This document shows, piece after piece, positions 5,884 through 15,286 of a stretch of 64,000 bases of DNA. The stretch is from Flavobacterium silvaticum (GTDB lineage Bacteria; Bacteroidota; Bacteroidia; Flavobacteriales; Flavobacteriaceae): contig NZ_JAAMPU010000100.1 of the NCBI RefSeq assembly GCF_012911565.1, positions 62,001-126,000 of the forward strand, in the 5' to 3' direction. The translations under genes and the position numbers were made by a program. The notes under the pieces are model-generated. The model had not been told where the DNA came from. It did not search any database and worked only from the letters and a program-made list of their open reading frames with translations. Each line of letters starts with the position of its first letter. Within the stretch, counting starts at the first letter, position 1.

Positions 5884-8274
5884 TTAGTTTCTTAAAGGTT
5901 TGCCTTTGGTGAGCATAAACTGAATTCTTTCGAGCGTTTTTCTTTCGGTGCACAGCGATAAAAAAGCTTCTCGTTCCAAATCCAGCAGGTATTGTTCCGT
6001 TACCAAAGTCGCTTCTGACAAATCGCCTCCAGCCATCACATAAGCCAGTTTATTCGCTATTTTTTTATCGTGTTCCGAAATGTAATGTCCGGCTTCCATA
6101 CTGTCGGTTCCAACGAGGAACATTCCAAGGGCTTGTTTTCCGAGGACTTTTACGTCTTTGCGTCTGATTGGTTTGGTGTAACCGGCTTCGGCCAAGATCA
6201 AAGCGTGTTTTTTCGCTTCGGCAATCTGTCGTGACTGATTGACCACAACAATGTCTTTTCCTTTTTGCAGGATTCCGGTATCGAATGCTTCATAAGCCGA
6301 AGTCGATACTTTCGCCATCGCCACAGAAAGGAAGTATTCCTGAAGCACGTTGAGTTCGACATCGTTCTTATGGAATTGATCTGAAGCACGAAGCGCCATT
6401 TCTTTTGATCCGCCACCGCCCGGAATCACACCGACACCGAATTCAACAAGACCGATGTAGGTTTCTGCAGCCGCAACGACCTTATCCGCATGCATGCTCA
6501 TTTCGCAGCCGCCGCCCAAGGTCATTCCGTGAGGTGCCACGACAACCGGAATTCCGGAATAGCGTACACGCATCATTGTATCCTGGAACAGTTTGATTGC
6601 CATATTGAGTTCGTCGTATTCCTGTTCTACAGCCATCATGAAAATCATTCCTATGTTGGCTCCAACGGAGAAATTCGCACCTTGGTTGCCGATGACAAGT
6701 CCTTGGAAATCTTTCTCGGCAAGGTCGATTGCTTTGTTGATTCCCGTCAGCACATCGCCACCAATCGTATTCATTTTGGAACGGAATTCAAGATTGATGA
6801 TGCCATCGCCCAAATCTTCAATGACAGCGCCTGAATTGCTCCAGACTTTTTTGGTCTCGCGAATGTTGTTCAGGATAATGAAAGCATCTTGTCCCGGAAC
6901 TTTTTTCTGTGATTTCGATGAAATATCGTAATAGCATGTCGCTCCGTCTTTAATGGTATAGAATGATGTGTTGCCCGATGCCAGCATATCGTCGATCCAA
7001 GAAGCATACGTCAGGTTTTCGGCTTTTAGAAGCTCGATTCCTTTTTCTATGCCGACTGCATCCCATATTTCAAACGGACCGTTTTCCCAACCAAAGCCGG
7101 CCTTCATGGCATCGTCGATTTTATACAAATCGTCAGTGATTTCAGGGATTCTGTTTGAAACATAAGAGAACATTCCGGCGAAACTCTTGCGGTAAAATTC
7201 TCCGGCTTTGTCTTTTCCGCCAATCAAAACCTTGAATCTGTCGATTGGCTTGTCGATGGTTTTGGTCAGTTCCAGCGTGGCAAACGATGCTTTTTTCTGC
7301 GGCCGATATTCCATCGTATCCAAATCGAGCGACAAAATATCCTTGTCGACTTTCTTGTAAAAGCCTTGTCCGGTCTTGCTTCCGAGCCATTTGTTTTCCA
7401 TCATGGTCTTGATGAAATCGGGCAACTGGAACCACGGCCTGGCTTCGTCATTCGGCGCGCCTTCGTATAATCCGTTGGCAACATGGACCAGCGTATCCAA
7501 TCCGACAACATCTACAGTTCTGAAAGTTGCCGATTTCGGTCGTCCGATAACAGGCCCGGTCAATTTATCGACTTCCTCAATCGTCATTCCCATTTCTTTC
7601 ACGAGATGGAACAAATGCTGGATTCCGAAGATGCCGATTCTATTTCCGATAAATGCCGGTGTATCTTTAGCGACAACGGTCGTCTTTCCAAGGAATTTTT
7701 CTCCGTATCCGTTTAAAAACGACAATACTTCGCCATCGGTTTTTGGACCGGGAATGATTTCGAAAAGTTTTAGGTAACGTGGTGGGTTGAAAAAGTGGGT
7801 GCCGCAAAAATGTTGCTGGAAGTCTTCGGATCGGCCCTCACTCATAAAATGAATCGGGATTCCGGAAGTATTTGAGGTGATGAGTGTGCCTGGTTTTCTG
7901 TATTTTTCAATCTGCTCGAAAACGAGTTTCTTGATATCTAATCTTTCAACTACGACTTCTATGATCCAGTCTGCATCGGCGATTTTGGACATATCATCAG
8001 TAGTGTTTCCGATTGAAATCCTCGAAGCGAACTTTTGATGGTAAATAGGCGAGGGCTTGCTTTTTAAGGCATTCTGAAGATGATCGTTGACGATTCTGTT
8101 TCGGACAACTTTGGATTCAAGCGTCAGGCCTTTTTTGGTTTCGGCCTCTGTCAATTCTTTAGGTACGATGTCGAGCAGCAGGACTTCGACGCCGATGTTG
8201 GCAAAATGGCAGGCGATTCCGGATCCCATGATTCCGGATCCGACGACGGCTACCTTATTGATACTTCTTTTCAT
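5884..8274 (-). CDS. fadN: Bifunctional 3-hydroxyacyl-CoA dehydrogenase / enoyl-CoA hydratase
   Basis: 796 residues. The dehydrogenase comes first: NAD-binding VAVVGSGIMGSGIACHFANI at about 8-27, then the C-terminal dehydrogenase halves to about 480. The enoyl-CoA hydratase/crotonase domain follows (about 490-690, with VAPHGMTLGGGCEMSMHAD and the oxyanion-hole glycines). This order is opposite to E. coli FadB and matches FadN. It performs hydration and NAD-linked oxidation in beta-oxidation. It lies 7 bp after marR and 1 bp before fadA, so it is under the MarR-type promoter. Confidence 0.93.
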   Translation of the reverse strand: MKRSINKVAVVGSGIMGSGIACHFANIGVEVLLLDIVPKELTEAETKKGLTLESKVVRNRIVNDHLQNALKSKPSPIYHQKFASRISIGNTTDDMSKIADADWIIEVVVERLDIKKLVFEQIEKYRKPGTLITSNTSGIPIHFMSEGRSEDFQQHFCGTHFFNPPRYLKLFEIIPGPKTDGEVLSFLNGYGEKFLGKTTVVAKDTPAFIGNRIGIFGIQHLFHLVKEMGMTIEEVDKLTGPVIGRPKSATFRTVDVVGLDTLVHVANGLYEGAPNDEARPWFQLPDFIKTMMENKWLGSKTGQGFYKKVDKDILSLDLDTMEYRPQKKASFATLELTKTIDKPIDRFKVLIGGKDKAGEFYRKSFAGMFSYVSNRIPEITDDLYKIDDAMKAGFGWENGPFEIWDAVGIEKGIELLKAENLTYASWIDDMLASGNTSFYTIKDGATCYYDISSKSQKKVPGQDAFIILNNIRETKKVWSNSGAVIEDLGDGIINLEFRSKMNTIGGDVLTGINKAIDLAEKDFQGLVIGNQGANFSVGANIGMIFMMAVEQEYDELNMAIKLFQDTMMRVRYSGIPVVVAPHGMTLGGGCEMSMHADKVVAAAETYIGLVEFGVGVIPGGGGSKEMALRASDQFHKNDVELNVLQEYFLSVAMAKVSTSAYEAFDTGILQKGKDIVVVNQSRQIAEAKKHALILAEAGYTKPIRRKDVKVLGKQALGMFLVGTDSMEAGHYISEHDKKIANKLAYVMAGGDLSEATLVTEQYLLDLEREAFLSLCTERKTLERIQFMLTKGKPLRN

Positions 8275-8281
8275 TAGTGAC

Positions 8282-8725
8282 TTATTTGTCTTCGTTGAAA
8301 ATATTTTTTTCCTGTATGAGTTCGTTGATCACGTCTGTCACTTCTATAAAATGACGCAATTGTTCTTCTGTCAGTTTTTCTTTGACCTTTTCGTTGAAGC
8401 GAAGCACGTTGTTGCGCGACAAATCTCTTTTTTCACGCCCGAATTCCGTCAATCGGATCAAAACCCCGCGGCCGTCGTCCGGATTTTTATGGCGTTCGAT
8501 CAGGCCTTTGTCTTCCATAGACTTCAATGTTCTGGTGAGGCTTGTGGCTTCCATTCCCATTTTAGGCCCAAGGGCTGTTGATGGTGTTCCTTCTTCGCGA
8601 TCTATGCTCAGCAAGGCAAAACCTGTTGCCATTGTTGCACCGTATTTGGCAGCTTCCTCATTATACATTCTGGAAACGGCCTGCCAAGTGGCCCTGAGGA
8701 TATAATCTATAGTACGTTCTTTCAT
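8282..8725 (-). CDS. MarR-family transcriptional regulator of the fad operon
   Basis: 147 residues with a winged helix in the middle: the recognition region LGPKMGMEATSLTRTLKSME (about 51-70) and the wing LIERHKNPDDGRGVLIRLTEFG. It is the first gene of marR-fadN-fadA-fadE, 7 bp before fadN. A perfect inverted repeat in its promoter (8755-8772) is a good candidate for its own operator, implying autorepression with derepression by acyl-CoA or fatty acid. The ligand is inferred from the operon, not from the protein. Confidence 0.9.
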   Translation of the reverse strand: MKERTIDYILRATWQAVSRMYNEEAAKYGATMATGFALLSIDREEGTPSTALGPKMGMEATSLTRTLKSMEDKGLIERHKNPDDGRGVLIRLTEFGREKRDLSRNNVLRFNEKVKEKLTEEQLRHFIEVTDVINELIQEKNIFNEDK

Positions 8726-8738
8726 ACGAAATCGATTT

Positions 8739-8746
8739 CAAATATA
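8739..8746 (-). promoter_or_regulatory. -7 box of the marR-fad operon (TATATTTG)
   Basis: Read on the minus strand the sequence is TATATTTG, a perfect match to the Bacteroidota TAnnTTTG element, 14 bases before the marR start codon. The palindrome at 8755-8772 covers the -33 region. Confidence 0.65.
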
Positions 8747-8754
8747 ACAAAAAG

Positions 8755-8772
8755 TATTATGCGTGCATAATA
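8755..8772. promoter_or_regulatory. Palindromic operator, probably for the MarR regulator
   Basis: TATTATGC (8755-8762), GT, GCATAATA (8765-8772): a perfect 8-bp inverted repeat with a 2-bp centre, of the size typical for MarR dimers. It lies between the marR operon -7 box and the end of the acyl-CoA ligase gene, where binding would block RNA polymerase. Confidence 0.65.
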
Positions 8773-8795
8773 AATAATAAAATTTAACGGTGACT

Positions 8796-8823
8796 TAAAA
8801 AAATAACTCCCATGAGGAGTTAT
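8796..8823 (-). terminator. Terminator of the acyl-CoA ligase gene, overlapping its stop codon
   Basis: ATAACTCC (8803-8810) and GGAGTTAT (8816-8823) form a perfect 8-bp stem. On the minus strand it is followed by a T-rich run. The ligase stop codon (8820-8822) lies in the stem. Confidence 0.7.
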
Positions 8824-10601
8824 GATTTTGGACCGTATATTTTCTGATACAGGTCTTTGTATTTTTCAAGGATATTTTTTCTTTTCAATTTCAGTGTCGG
8901 GGTAAGTTCGCCTCCTTCGATAGACCAGATGTTTGGTGTTAATTCGAATTTTTTGACTTTTTCCCAGTTCCCGAACTTGTCATTGATTTTCTCGACTTCT
9001 TCCGAAATGCGTTTCAAAACCGCTTCATTGCAAACAATATCTTCCTGTTTGTCCGTGATTTCCACATGATGGATGCGCGCCCAGTCTTTTACGAATCCAA
9101 AATTCGGCTGTATAAAAGCGGCCGGCATTTTTTCACCTTCACCTATCACCATGACCTGTTCGATGAAACGCGATTGTTTGAGTGCATTCTCGAGCAATTG
9201 AGGCGCAATGTATTTTCCGCCCGATGTCTTGAACATCTCCTTTTTGCGGTCGGTGATCTTAAGGAATCCGTCTTTGTCGATTTCGCCAATGTCGCCGGTA
9301 TGGAAATAGCCATCAGTAATAACTTCAGCCGTTTTCTCCGGAGCTTTGTAATAACCCATCATAATGCTCGGGCCTTTGACCAGGATTTCTCCGTCCTGAG
9401 CGATTTTGACTTCGACGTTATCAATCGGTTTTCCCACAGTTCCGACGCGGAAATTCCCATGTCGTAAGTCGTTGACGGCAATTACCGGAGACGTTTCAGT
9501 CAACCCGTAACCTTCCATGACTGGTAATCCGGCGGCTACAAAAATCCGTGCGAGTCGTGGTTGCAATGCGGCGCTTCCCGAAACCATCAGGCTGAGTTCC
9601 CCGCCCAACGCTTCTTTCCATTTGCTGAAAATTAACTTTCGGGCCATACCGAGCTGGAATTCATACCACCAGCCGTTTTTTCCATATGGTTCGAAACGTT
9701 CGCCCAGAGAAAGTGCCCAGAAGAATAATTTATGTTTGATTCCGGTCAGTTCGGTTCCTTTGGCGTGGATTTTTTCGTAGACTTTTTCCAGAAGACGCGG
9801 AACGACTGTCATCACGTTTGGATGGACTTCATTGATGTTCTCGCTGATTTTTTCGATCGATTCGGCAAAGTAAATCCCAACACCGTAATATTGATACAGA
9901 TAAACTACCATACGTTCGTAAATATGGCAGATAGGCAGGAAGCTCATCGCGATGGTTTCGCCGGCATTGAAGGGAATCCGTTTTTCGCTTCCCAATACGT
10001 TCGCGACGATGTTTTGGTGCGACAGCATAACGCCTTTGGGTTGTCCGGTGGTTCCTGAAGTGTAAATAATCGTTGCCAGATCTTCAGTCTGAATGGCATC
10101 TTTACGGGCATCGACTTCATATTGGTTACTTTCGTCTTTCCCCAGTTCGAGCAATTCTTCCCAGTTTTTGCATCCGATGATATCGTCAAAGCAATAGATT
10201 TCCTTTAATTCCGGAAGCCGGTCGCGCACCTGATTGACTTTTCCGAGCAATTCGGCATCTGACACAAAACAATAGGAAGCGCCGCAATGTTCAAGGATAA
10301 AGTGGTATTCTTCTTCTGAAATAGTCGGATAAACCGGAACGTTCTGTGCGCCTGTCTGTAAAATTCCGATGTCCAGAATGTGCCATTCGGTTCGATTACT
10401 TGAAGAAATGACGGCAATCTTATCGTCTTTTTTGATTCCCAAACGAAGCAAGGCGCGTGAGATGGCGTTGGCTTTTGCCAGATATTCATCTGTCGAAGTA
10501 TTGATCCATTGGCCATTTTTCTTGGTCACCAGTGAATCGGCAATTTTATAATTCTTTTGCTGATGATAGGGAAAATCGAACAGTCGTTTGATAGCTGACA
10601 T
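8820..10601 (-). CDS. Long-chain fatty-acid--CoA ligase (AMP-forming)
   Basis: 593 residues of the ANL adenylate-forming superfamily. It has the P-loop IIYTSGTTGQPKGVMLSH, the YGLTET motif, the FHTGDIGEID stretch and the DRKKEMFKTSGGKYIAPQ hinge. It activates fatty acids to acyl-CoA using ATP, feeding the adjacent fadN-fadA-fadE operon. It is on the same strand, upstream of marR, but separated from it by a terminator overlapping its stop and by the marR promoter, so it is a separate unit. The chain-length class is inferred from overall similarity to FadD/FAA-type enzymes. Confidence 0.9.
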   Translation of the reverse strand: MSAIKRLFDFPYHQQKNYKIADSLVTKKNGQWINTSTDEYLAKANAISRALLRLGIKKDDKIAVISSSNRTEWHILDIGILQTGAQNVPVYPTISEEEYHFILEHCGASYCFVSDAELLGKVNQVRDRLPELKEIYCFDDIIGCKNWEELLELGKDESNQYEVDARKDAIQTEDLATIIYTSGTTGQPKGVMLSHQNIVANVLGSEKRIPFNAGETIAMSFLPICHIYERMVVYLYQYYGVGIYFAESIEKISENINEVHPNVMTVVPRLLEKVYEKIHAKGTELTGIKHKLFFWALSLGERFEPYGKNGWWYEFQLGMARKLIFSKWKEALGGELSLMVSGSAALQPRLARIFVAAGLPVMEGYGLTETSPVIAVNDLRHGNFRVGTVGKPIDNVEVKIAQDGEILVKGPSIMMGYYKAPEKTAEVITDGYFHTGDIGEIDKDGFLKITDRKKEMFKTSGGKYIAPQLLENALKQSRFIEQVMVIGEGEKMPAAFIQPNFGFVKDWARIHHVEITDKQEDIVCNEAVLKRISEEVEKINDKFGNWEKVKKFELTPNIWSIEGGELTPTLKLKRKNILEKYKDLYQKIYGPKS

Positions 10602-10634
10602 TGGGTTTGAAATTTTCGGTAAATTATTAAAAAA

Positions 10635-10660
10635 AGGCTTCCGAATTTGGTAAAGCCTTT
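10635..10660 (-). terminator. Terminator after the LuxR-type regulator
   Basis: AAGGCTT (10635-10641) pairs with AAGCCTT (10654-10660). Read on the minus strand the hairpin ends in TTTTTTAATAA, 60 bp after the regulator stop. Confidence 0.7.
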
Positions 10661-10719
10661 ATAAATCCTTCAAATATTGGGAAATCTGAAAGTGTAGTCG
10701 ATTCTGTAATGCTTTTTTG

Positions 10720-11478
10720 TCAGACCAAACCTTGCATGACACACATCTTGATTAGATGTGCCACGTTTTTTGACTTCGATTTTTCAAGGATGTTTTTTCG
10801 ATGTTTCTTTACAGTATGTGGGCTTATGAACATACGATCTGCAATCTCTTCACTGTCGAATCCATCACCGAGTAACCGGATGACCTCTGTTTCCTTTGGT
10901 GAAAAACGCAATGAAGGCGTATTTTCTTCTTCCATTGAAAGATTCAGGAAAGACGGTTCCCCATCAAGCCCTATAAGCGAAAGTTTGAGATTGTTGAAGT
11001 CGGTCAGGTGATCTATCCGTGTATGGATGTTGATCGCTTTGCCGTAGCCGCCGTTTGGCCCAAGCGTTAGCATGAGCGACTGGTGATTGAACAACGCATA
11101 TGCTCCATTCTTCAGACGGATCCGGAAATTGTAGTTGGATTTGTACTTCATGAGTTTGGACGGATGCACGTTCTTATGGAAAAATTGTCCCATGAATGCT
11201 TCCATACGCGTTATGTAATCTACATCGTCCGGATGAAAAGCTTCCAGAATGTCCTGGAAACGAACCTTATTTACATCAAAACCGAGAATATCTTCCATGG
11301 CCGGATGGATATTCGATAAGGACATATCGGTAAAATCGATCACATAATAATAAAAAGGGCCAAGGCTGATAATTGAACTTGCCAGTTCGTTGAAAGAAAC
11401 ATTGCGTTCTGTTCCTATTATGCCTCGATTCGGGTCATTATCCCAGGTTTCAAATAGCCCGGAGAGTTCTTTCTTCAT
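10720..11478 (-). CDS. PAS-like sensor / LuxR-type helix-turn-helix regulator
   Basis: 252 residues. Residues about 30-150 look like a PAS_3-type fold (FYYYVIDFTDMSLSNIHPAM, then FHPDDVDYI, then FRIRLKNGAYALFNHQSL). Residues about 187-248 are a LuxR/GerE helix-turn-helix (RFSPKETEVIRLLGDG, then SPHTVKKHRKNILEKS). There is no receiver domain, so it probably senses a signal directly through the PAS domain. The gene stands alone, with terminators on both sides. Targets are unknown; its position next to the acyl-CoA ligase gene does not prove a link. Confidence 0.85.
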   Translation of the reverse strand: MKKELSGLFETWDNDPNRGIIGTERNVSFNELASSIISLGPFYYYVIDFTDMSLSNIHPAMEDILGFDVNKVRFQDILEAFHPDDVDYITRMEAFMGQFFHKNVHPSKLMKYKSNYNFRIRLKNGAYALFNHQSLMLTLGPNGGYGKAINIHTRIDHLTDFNNLKLSLIGLDGEPSFLNLSMEEENTPSLRFSPKETEVIRLLGDGFDSEEIADRMFISPHTVKKHRKNILEKSKSKNVAHLIKMCVMQGLV

Positions 11479-11518
11479 AGTCTTTTGGGGCGCGTCGCGA
11501 ATTCAGCAATAATAGACA

Positions 11519-11542
11519 AAGGCTTTCGTATTTGAAAGCCTT
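11519..11542 (-). terminator. Terminator after purL
   Basis: AAGGCTTTC (11519-11527) and GAAAGCCTT (11534-11542) form a perfect 9-bp stem 13 bp after the purL stop. The trailing tract on the minus strand (TGTCTATTATT) is only moderately T rich. Confidence 0.6.
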
Positions 11543-11554
11543 ATTTGTCATCGT

Positions 11555-14500
11555 TTATTTGTTTTCAATCCATTTCCTGGCATTGACAAAAGCTTCCACC
11601 CAAGGAGAAACCTCATCTTGGCGTCCGTCTTCATAATATGCCCAGTTCCATGGGAAAGTCGAGCGCTCTATATGCGGCATTGTAACCAAATGGCGTCCTG
11701 TAGCATCACACATCATCGCGACTTCATAAGCGGAACCGTTTGGATTGGCAGGATAACCCTCGTATCCGTATTTAGCCACCACATTGTAGTTTTCTTCTGA
11801 AAACGGCAGTTCGAATTTGCCTTCTCCGTGTGAAATCCATACGCCAAGCGTGCTTCCTTCAAGGGTGGATAGCATCACCGAATTGTTTTTCTGGACTTTG
11901 ACCGATGTAAACCCGCTTTCGTGTTTGGCCGAATCGTTGTGCAGCATCCTCGGTTTCACATCGTGTTCCGGATTGATGAGGCCGAGTTCGATAAATAGCT
12001 GGCATCCGTTACAGATCCCGACCGACAGCGTATCTTCACGTTTGAAGAAATTCTCCAAAGCCGATTTTGCTTTCTCGTTATATAAGAAAGCGCCGGCCCA
12101 ACCTTTGGCAGATCCCAATACGTCTGAATTCGAGAAACCTCCCACGGCACCAATGAACTGGATGTCTTCCAACGTTTCACGACCCGAAATCAGGTCGGTC
12201 ATGTGTACGTCCTTCACATCGAAACCGGCAAGGTACATGGCGTTTGCCATTTCGCGTTCAGAGTTCGAACCTTTCTCGCGTATGATTGCCGCTTTTGGAC
12301 GATTTGTCGGTGTTACAGGTGCTTTTCCGTCAAAGTGTTCAGGAAAAGTAAACTGCAACGGCTGGTTCTTATAATTTTCGAAACGCTCCTTTGCTTTTTG
12401 TTCTCCCGATTGTTTTTTGTCGAGCAGATAGGACGTTTTGAACCACGTGTCTCTCAATGTAACCACATCGAATGCATGTCGTTCCGATTGATTTTTTACT
12501 GATACGACAGCATCCGACGTCACATTTCCAATCTTGAAAAACGGAATATCCTGATTGCCCAATACTTCTTCGACCGATGCATCGGCCTGAAAAACTATCC
12601 CCGGATTTTCGGCGAACAAAACTTTTATGGTATCGTCCTGATTCAAACCGGACAAATCGATGTCTAGACCTAATTCTGTATCACTAAAACACATTTCCAA
12701 AAGTGTCGTGATCAAACCGCCGCTTCCAATATCGTGACCAGCCTGTATCTTTCCGTCTCCAATCAGCTTTTGGATCGCATTGAACTTGCGTTTGAACAAA
12801 GCGGCATCGGTAATATCCGGAGCGTCGTTTCCTAATTTATTAAGTATTTGTCCAAACGAGGAACCTCCGATAGAAACATCCGTCTGTGAAAAATCCATGA
12901 AATAAATTGCACCGCCATTCTTTTTGGCGACAGGCTCTACGACTTTCGTGATATCGGTACAATTTGCACCGGCAGAAATAATCACTGTTCCGGGAGCAAG
13001 TACGTCACCATTGGGATATTTCTGTTTCATCGACAGTGAATCTTTTCCGGTCGGGATGTTGATGCCCAGTTCGATTGCAAATTGTGAACAGGCTTCGACG
13101 GCTTCATATAAGCGCGCATCTTCACCCTCATTCTTGCAAGGCCACATCCAGTTTGCCGATAGTGAAACACCGTCAAGTCCGTTTTTAAGCGGCGCCCAGA
13201 TGATATTGGTCAATGATTCCGCAATGGCGATACGGCTTCCGGCAGCGGCATTTATGATGGCGGTAGCAGGAGCGTGGCCAATTGAGGTCGCAATGCCTTC
13301 TTTTCCGTTGAAATCCAATGCCATAACTCCAACATTGTTGAGTGGAAGCTGCAAAGGTCCGGCACATTGTTGTTTGGCGACTTTTCCGCCGACGCAACGG
13401 TCGACTTTATTCGTGAGCCAGTCTTTACACGCAACGGCTTCGAGTTGTAAAACAGATTCGACGTAAGATTGTAATTGATTTATATCATAATCGGCTGATG
13501 CATAGTTACGTGCAACAGTCTTGTCTTCCATGATGGTTTTTGGAGACGACCCGAACATTTCGTCGATTGCCAGATCCATAGGGGCAAGGCCTGTCGTTTC
13601 TGATGCGATCGTAAAACGTTGATTGCCTTTGATTTCACCAACATTGTACATAGGTGAGCGTTCGCGATCGGCTACTTTCTGAAGGAATTCGATATCTTTT
13701 TCGCCAATCACAAGACCCATTCTTTCCTGTGATTCGTTGCCGATGATTTCCTTGGCAGATAAAGTCGGGTCGCCGACTGGAAGTTTATCGAGGTTTATGG
13801 TTCCGCCGGTTTCTTCGACAAGCTCCGACAGACAGTTCAAATGTCCGCCTGCTCCATGATCGTGGATGGAAACGATAGGGTTGTGGTCGCTTTCGACAAG
13901 TCCGCGTATGGCGTTTGCGGCCCGTTTTTGCATTTCAGGATTTGACCTTTGGATGGCATTGAGTTCGATTCCGGAACCGAATGCTCCCGTATCGGCAGAT
14001 GAAACCGCAGCGCCGCCCATTCCGATTCTGTAATTTTCACCACCCAAAACAACGATCCTGTCGCCGGTTTGTGGTTTCTGCTTTTTGGATTGATCTGCTT
14101 TTCCGTAGCCGATACCGCCCGCAAGCATGATGACTTTGTCGAAAGCCAGTTTGCGGTTTTCCTCTTCGTGCTCGAATGTCAAAACCGAACCTGTAATAAG
14201 GGGCTGCCCGAATTTGTTTCCAAAGTCTGAAGCACCGTTAGACGCTTTGATCAGGATGTCCATTGGGGTTTGGTATAGCCAGTTACGCTCAGCCATACCG
14301 TTTTCCCAGTTACGGCCTTGTTCCAAGCGTGAATAAGCTGTCATGTAAACGGCGGTTCCGGCCAATGGTAACGAACCTTGTCCACCTGCCAAACGGTCGC
14401 GGATTTCTCCGCCTGAACCGGTTGCGGCTCCGTTGAAAGGTTCTACCGTTGTGGGGAAATTATGGGTTTCGGCCTTGATTGAAATGACCGAATCAAAATC

Positions 14501-15208
14501 TTTTTTATCGTAAAAATCCGGTTTGTCGGCAGATTTCGGGGCGAATTGTTCTACGCGCGGGCCTTTGATGAACGCTACGTTGTCTTTATAGGCCGAAACG
14601 ATTTCGTTTGGATTGGCTTCAGATGTCTTGCGGATCATCTTGAAAAGCGAAACCGGTTTCTCTTCTCCGTCAATCACGAAAGTCCCGTTGAATATTTTGT
14701 GGCGGCAGTGTTCCGAATTGACCTGTGAAAACCCGAACACTTCCGAATCGGTCAGTTTGCGTCCGATATTTTGTGAAAGTGTCTGTAAATATTCTACTTC
14801 ATCGGCACTCAAAGACAAACCTTCCTGCAAATTGTAGGCGGCGATATCGTCGATTTCAAGGATTGGTTCCGGTTTGATATCGATTGTAAAAATATCCTGG
14901 TCCAGAGTTGGATACTTTTGGGAAAGCATCGGGTCGAATCCATCGTAAGACGAATCGACTTTTAAGAATTCCTCAATCCGGATGATGCCTTCTATTCCCA
15001 TATTCTGGGTAATTTCTACGGCATTCGTACTCCAGGGCGTAATCATGGCGGCACGTGGGCCAACAAAAAAATCCGTCAGAGCGGATTTTTCTATTTTATG
15101 TGCGTCGCCAAAAAGCCAGTTGAGTTTAGATACGGTTTCCTGTGAGAGCGCGTCGTTGCTTTGGACTGCAAAAACAATGTCGCTTTGGTTCCCGAAAAAG
15201 TGGATCAT
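11555..15208 (-). CDS. purL: Phosphoribosylformylglycinamidine synthase
   Basis: 1217 residues: the long single-chain form with an N-terminal PurS-like region, a linker, the paired ATP-grasp-like synthase core (SVISIKAETHNFPTTVEPFN; HDIGSGGLITTLLEM) and a C-terminal class I glutamine amidotransferase. The amidotransferase has the nucleophile Cys1069 in GICNGCQLF and the His/Glu of PHIER. It makes FGAM from FGAR, glutamine and ATP in purine synthesis. It is slightly shorter than the 1295-residue E. coli enzyme. The gene is monocistronic; I see no purine riboswitch in the 78-bp leader. Confidence 0.97.
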   Translation of the reverse strand: MIHFFGNQSDIVFAVQSNDALSQETVSKLNWLFGDAHKIEKSALTDFFVGPRAAMITPWSTNAVEITQNMGIEGIIRIEEFLKVDSSYDGFDPMLSQKYPTLDQDIFTIDIKPEPILEIDDIAAYNLQEGLSLSADEVEYLQTLSQNIGRKLTDSEVFGFSQVNSEHCRHKIFNGTFVIDGEEKPVSLFKMIRKTSEANPNEIVSAYKDNVAFIKGPRVEQFAPKSADKPDFYDKKDFDSVISIKAETHNFPTTVEPFNGAATGSGGEIRDRLAGGQGSLPLAGTAVYMTAYSRLEQGRNWENGMAERNWLYQTPMDILIKASNGASDFGNKFGQPLITGSVLTFEHEEENRKLAFDKVIMLAGGIGYGKADQSKKQKPQTGDRIVVLGGENYRIGMGGAAVSSADTGAFGSGIELNAIQRSNPEMQKRAANAIRGLVESDHNPIVSIHDHGAGGHLNCLSELVEETGGTINLDKLPVGDPTLSAKEIIGNESQERMGLVIGEKDIEFLQKVADRERSPMYNVGEIKGNQRFTIASETTGLAPMDLAIDEMFGSSPKTIMEDKTVARNYASADYDINQLQSYVESVLQLEAVACKDWLTNKVDRCVGGKVAKQQCAGPLQLPLNNVGVMALDFNGKEGIATSIGHAPATAIINAAAGSRIAIAESLTNIIWAPLKNGLDGVSLSANWMWPCKNEGEDARLYEAVEACSQFAIELGINIPTGKDSLSMKQKYPNGDVLAPGTVIISAGANCTDITKVVEPVAKKNGGAIYFMDFSQTDVSIGGSSFGQILNKLGNDAPDITDAALFKRKFNAIQKLIGDGKIQAGHDIGSGGLITTLLEMCFSDTELGLDIDLSGLNQDDTIKVLFAENPGIVFQADASVEEVLGNQDIPFFKIGNVTSDAVVSVKNQSERHAFDVVTLRDTWFKTSYLLDKKQSGEQKAKERFENYKNQPLQFTFPEHFDGKAPVTPTNRPKAAIIREKGSNSEREMANAMYLAGFDVKDVHMTDLISGRETLEDIQFIGAVGGFSNSDVLGSAKGWAGAFLYNEKAKSALENFFKREDTLSVGICNGCQLFIELGLINPEHDVKPRMLHNDSAKHESGFTSVKVQKNNSVMLSTLEGSTLGVWISHGEGKFELPFSEENYNVVAKYGYEGYPANPNGSAYEVAMMCDATGRHLVTMPHIERSTFPWNWAYYEDGRQDEVSPWVEAFVNARKWIENK

Positions 15209-15286
15209 GGTAATAGGTGTTGTTTCGCGTGCAAATTTACACCGATTTATATCGAAATCAAAACCTAAAAATTAGGGTTTCGGGAA

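Noticed and set aside
15209..15286. Purine riboswitch upstream of purL
   Set aside because: The leader is only 78 bp before the next gene and lacks the conserved loop sequences; Bacteroidota purL genes usually lack one.
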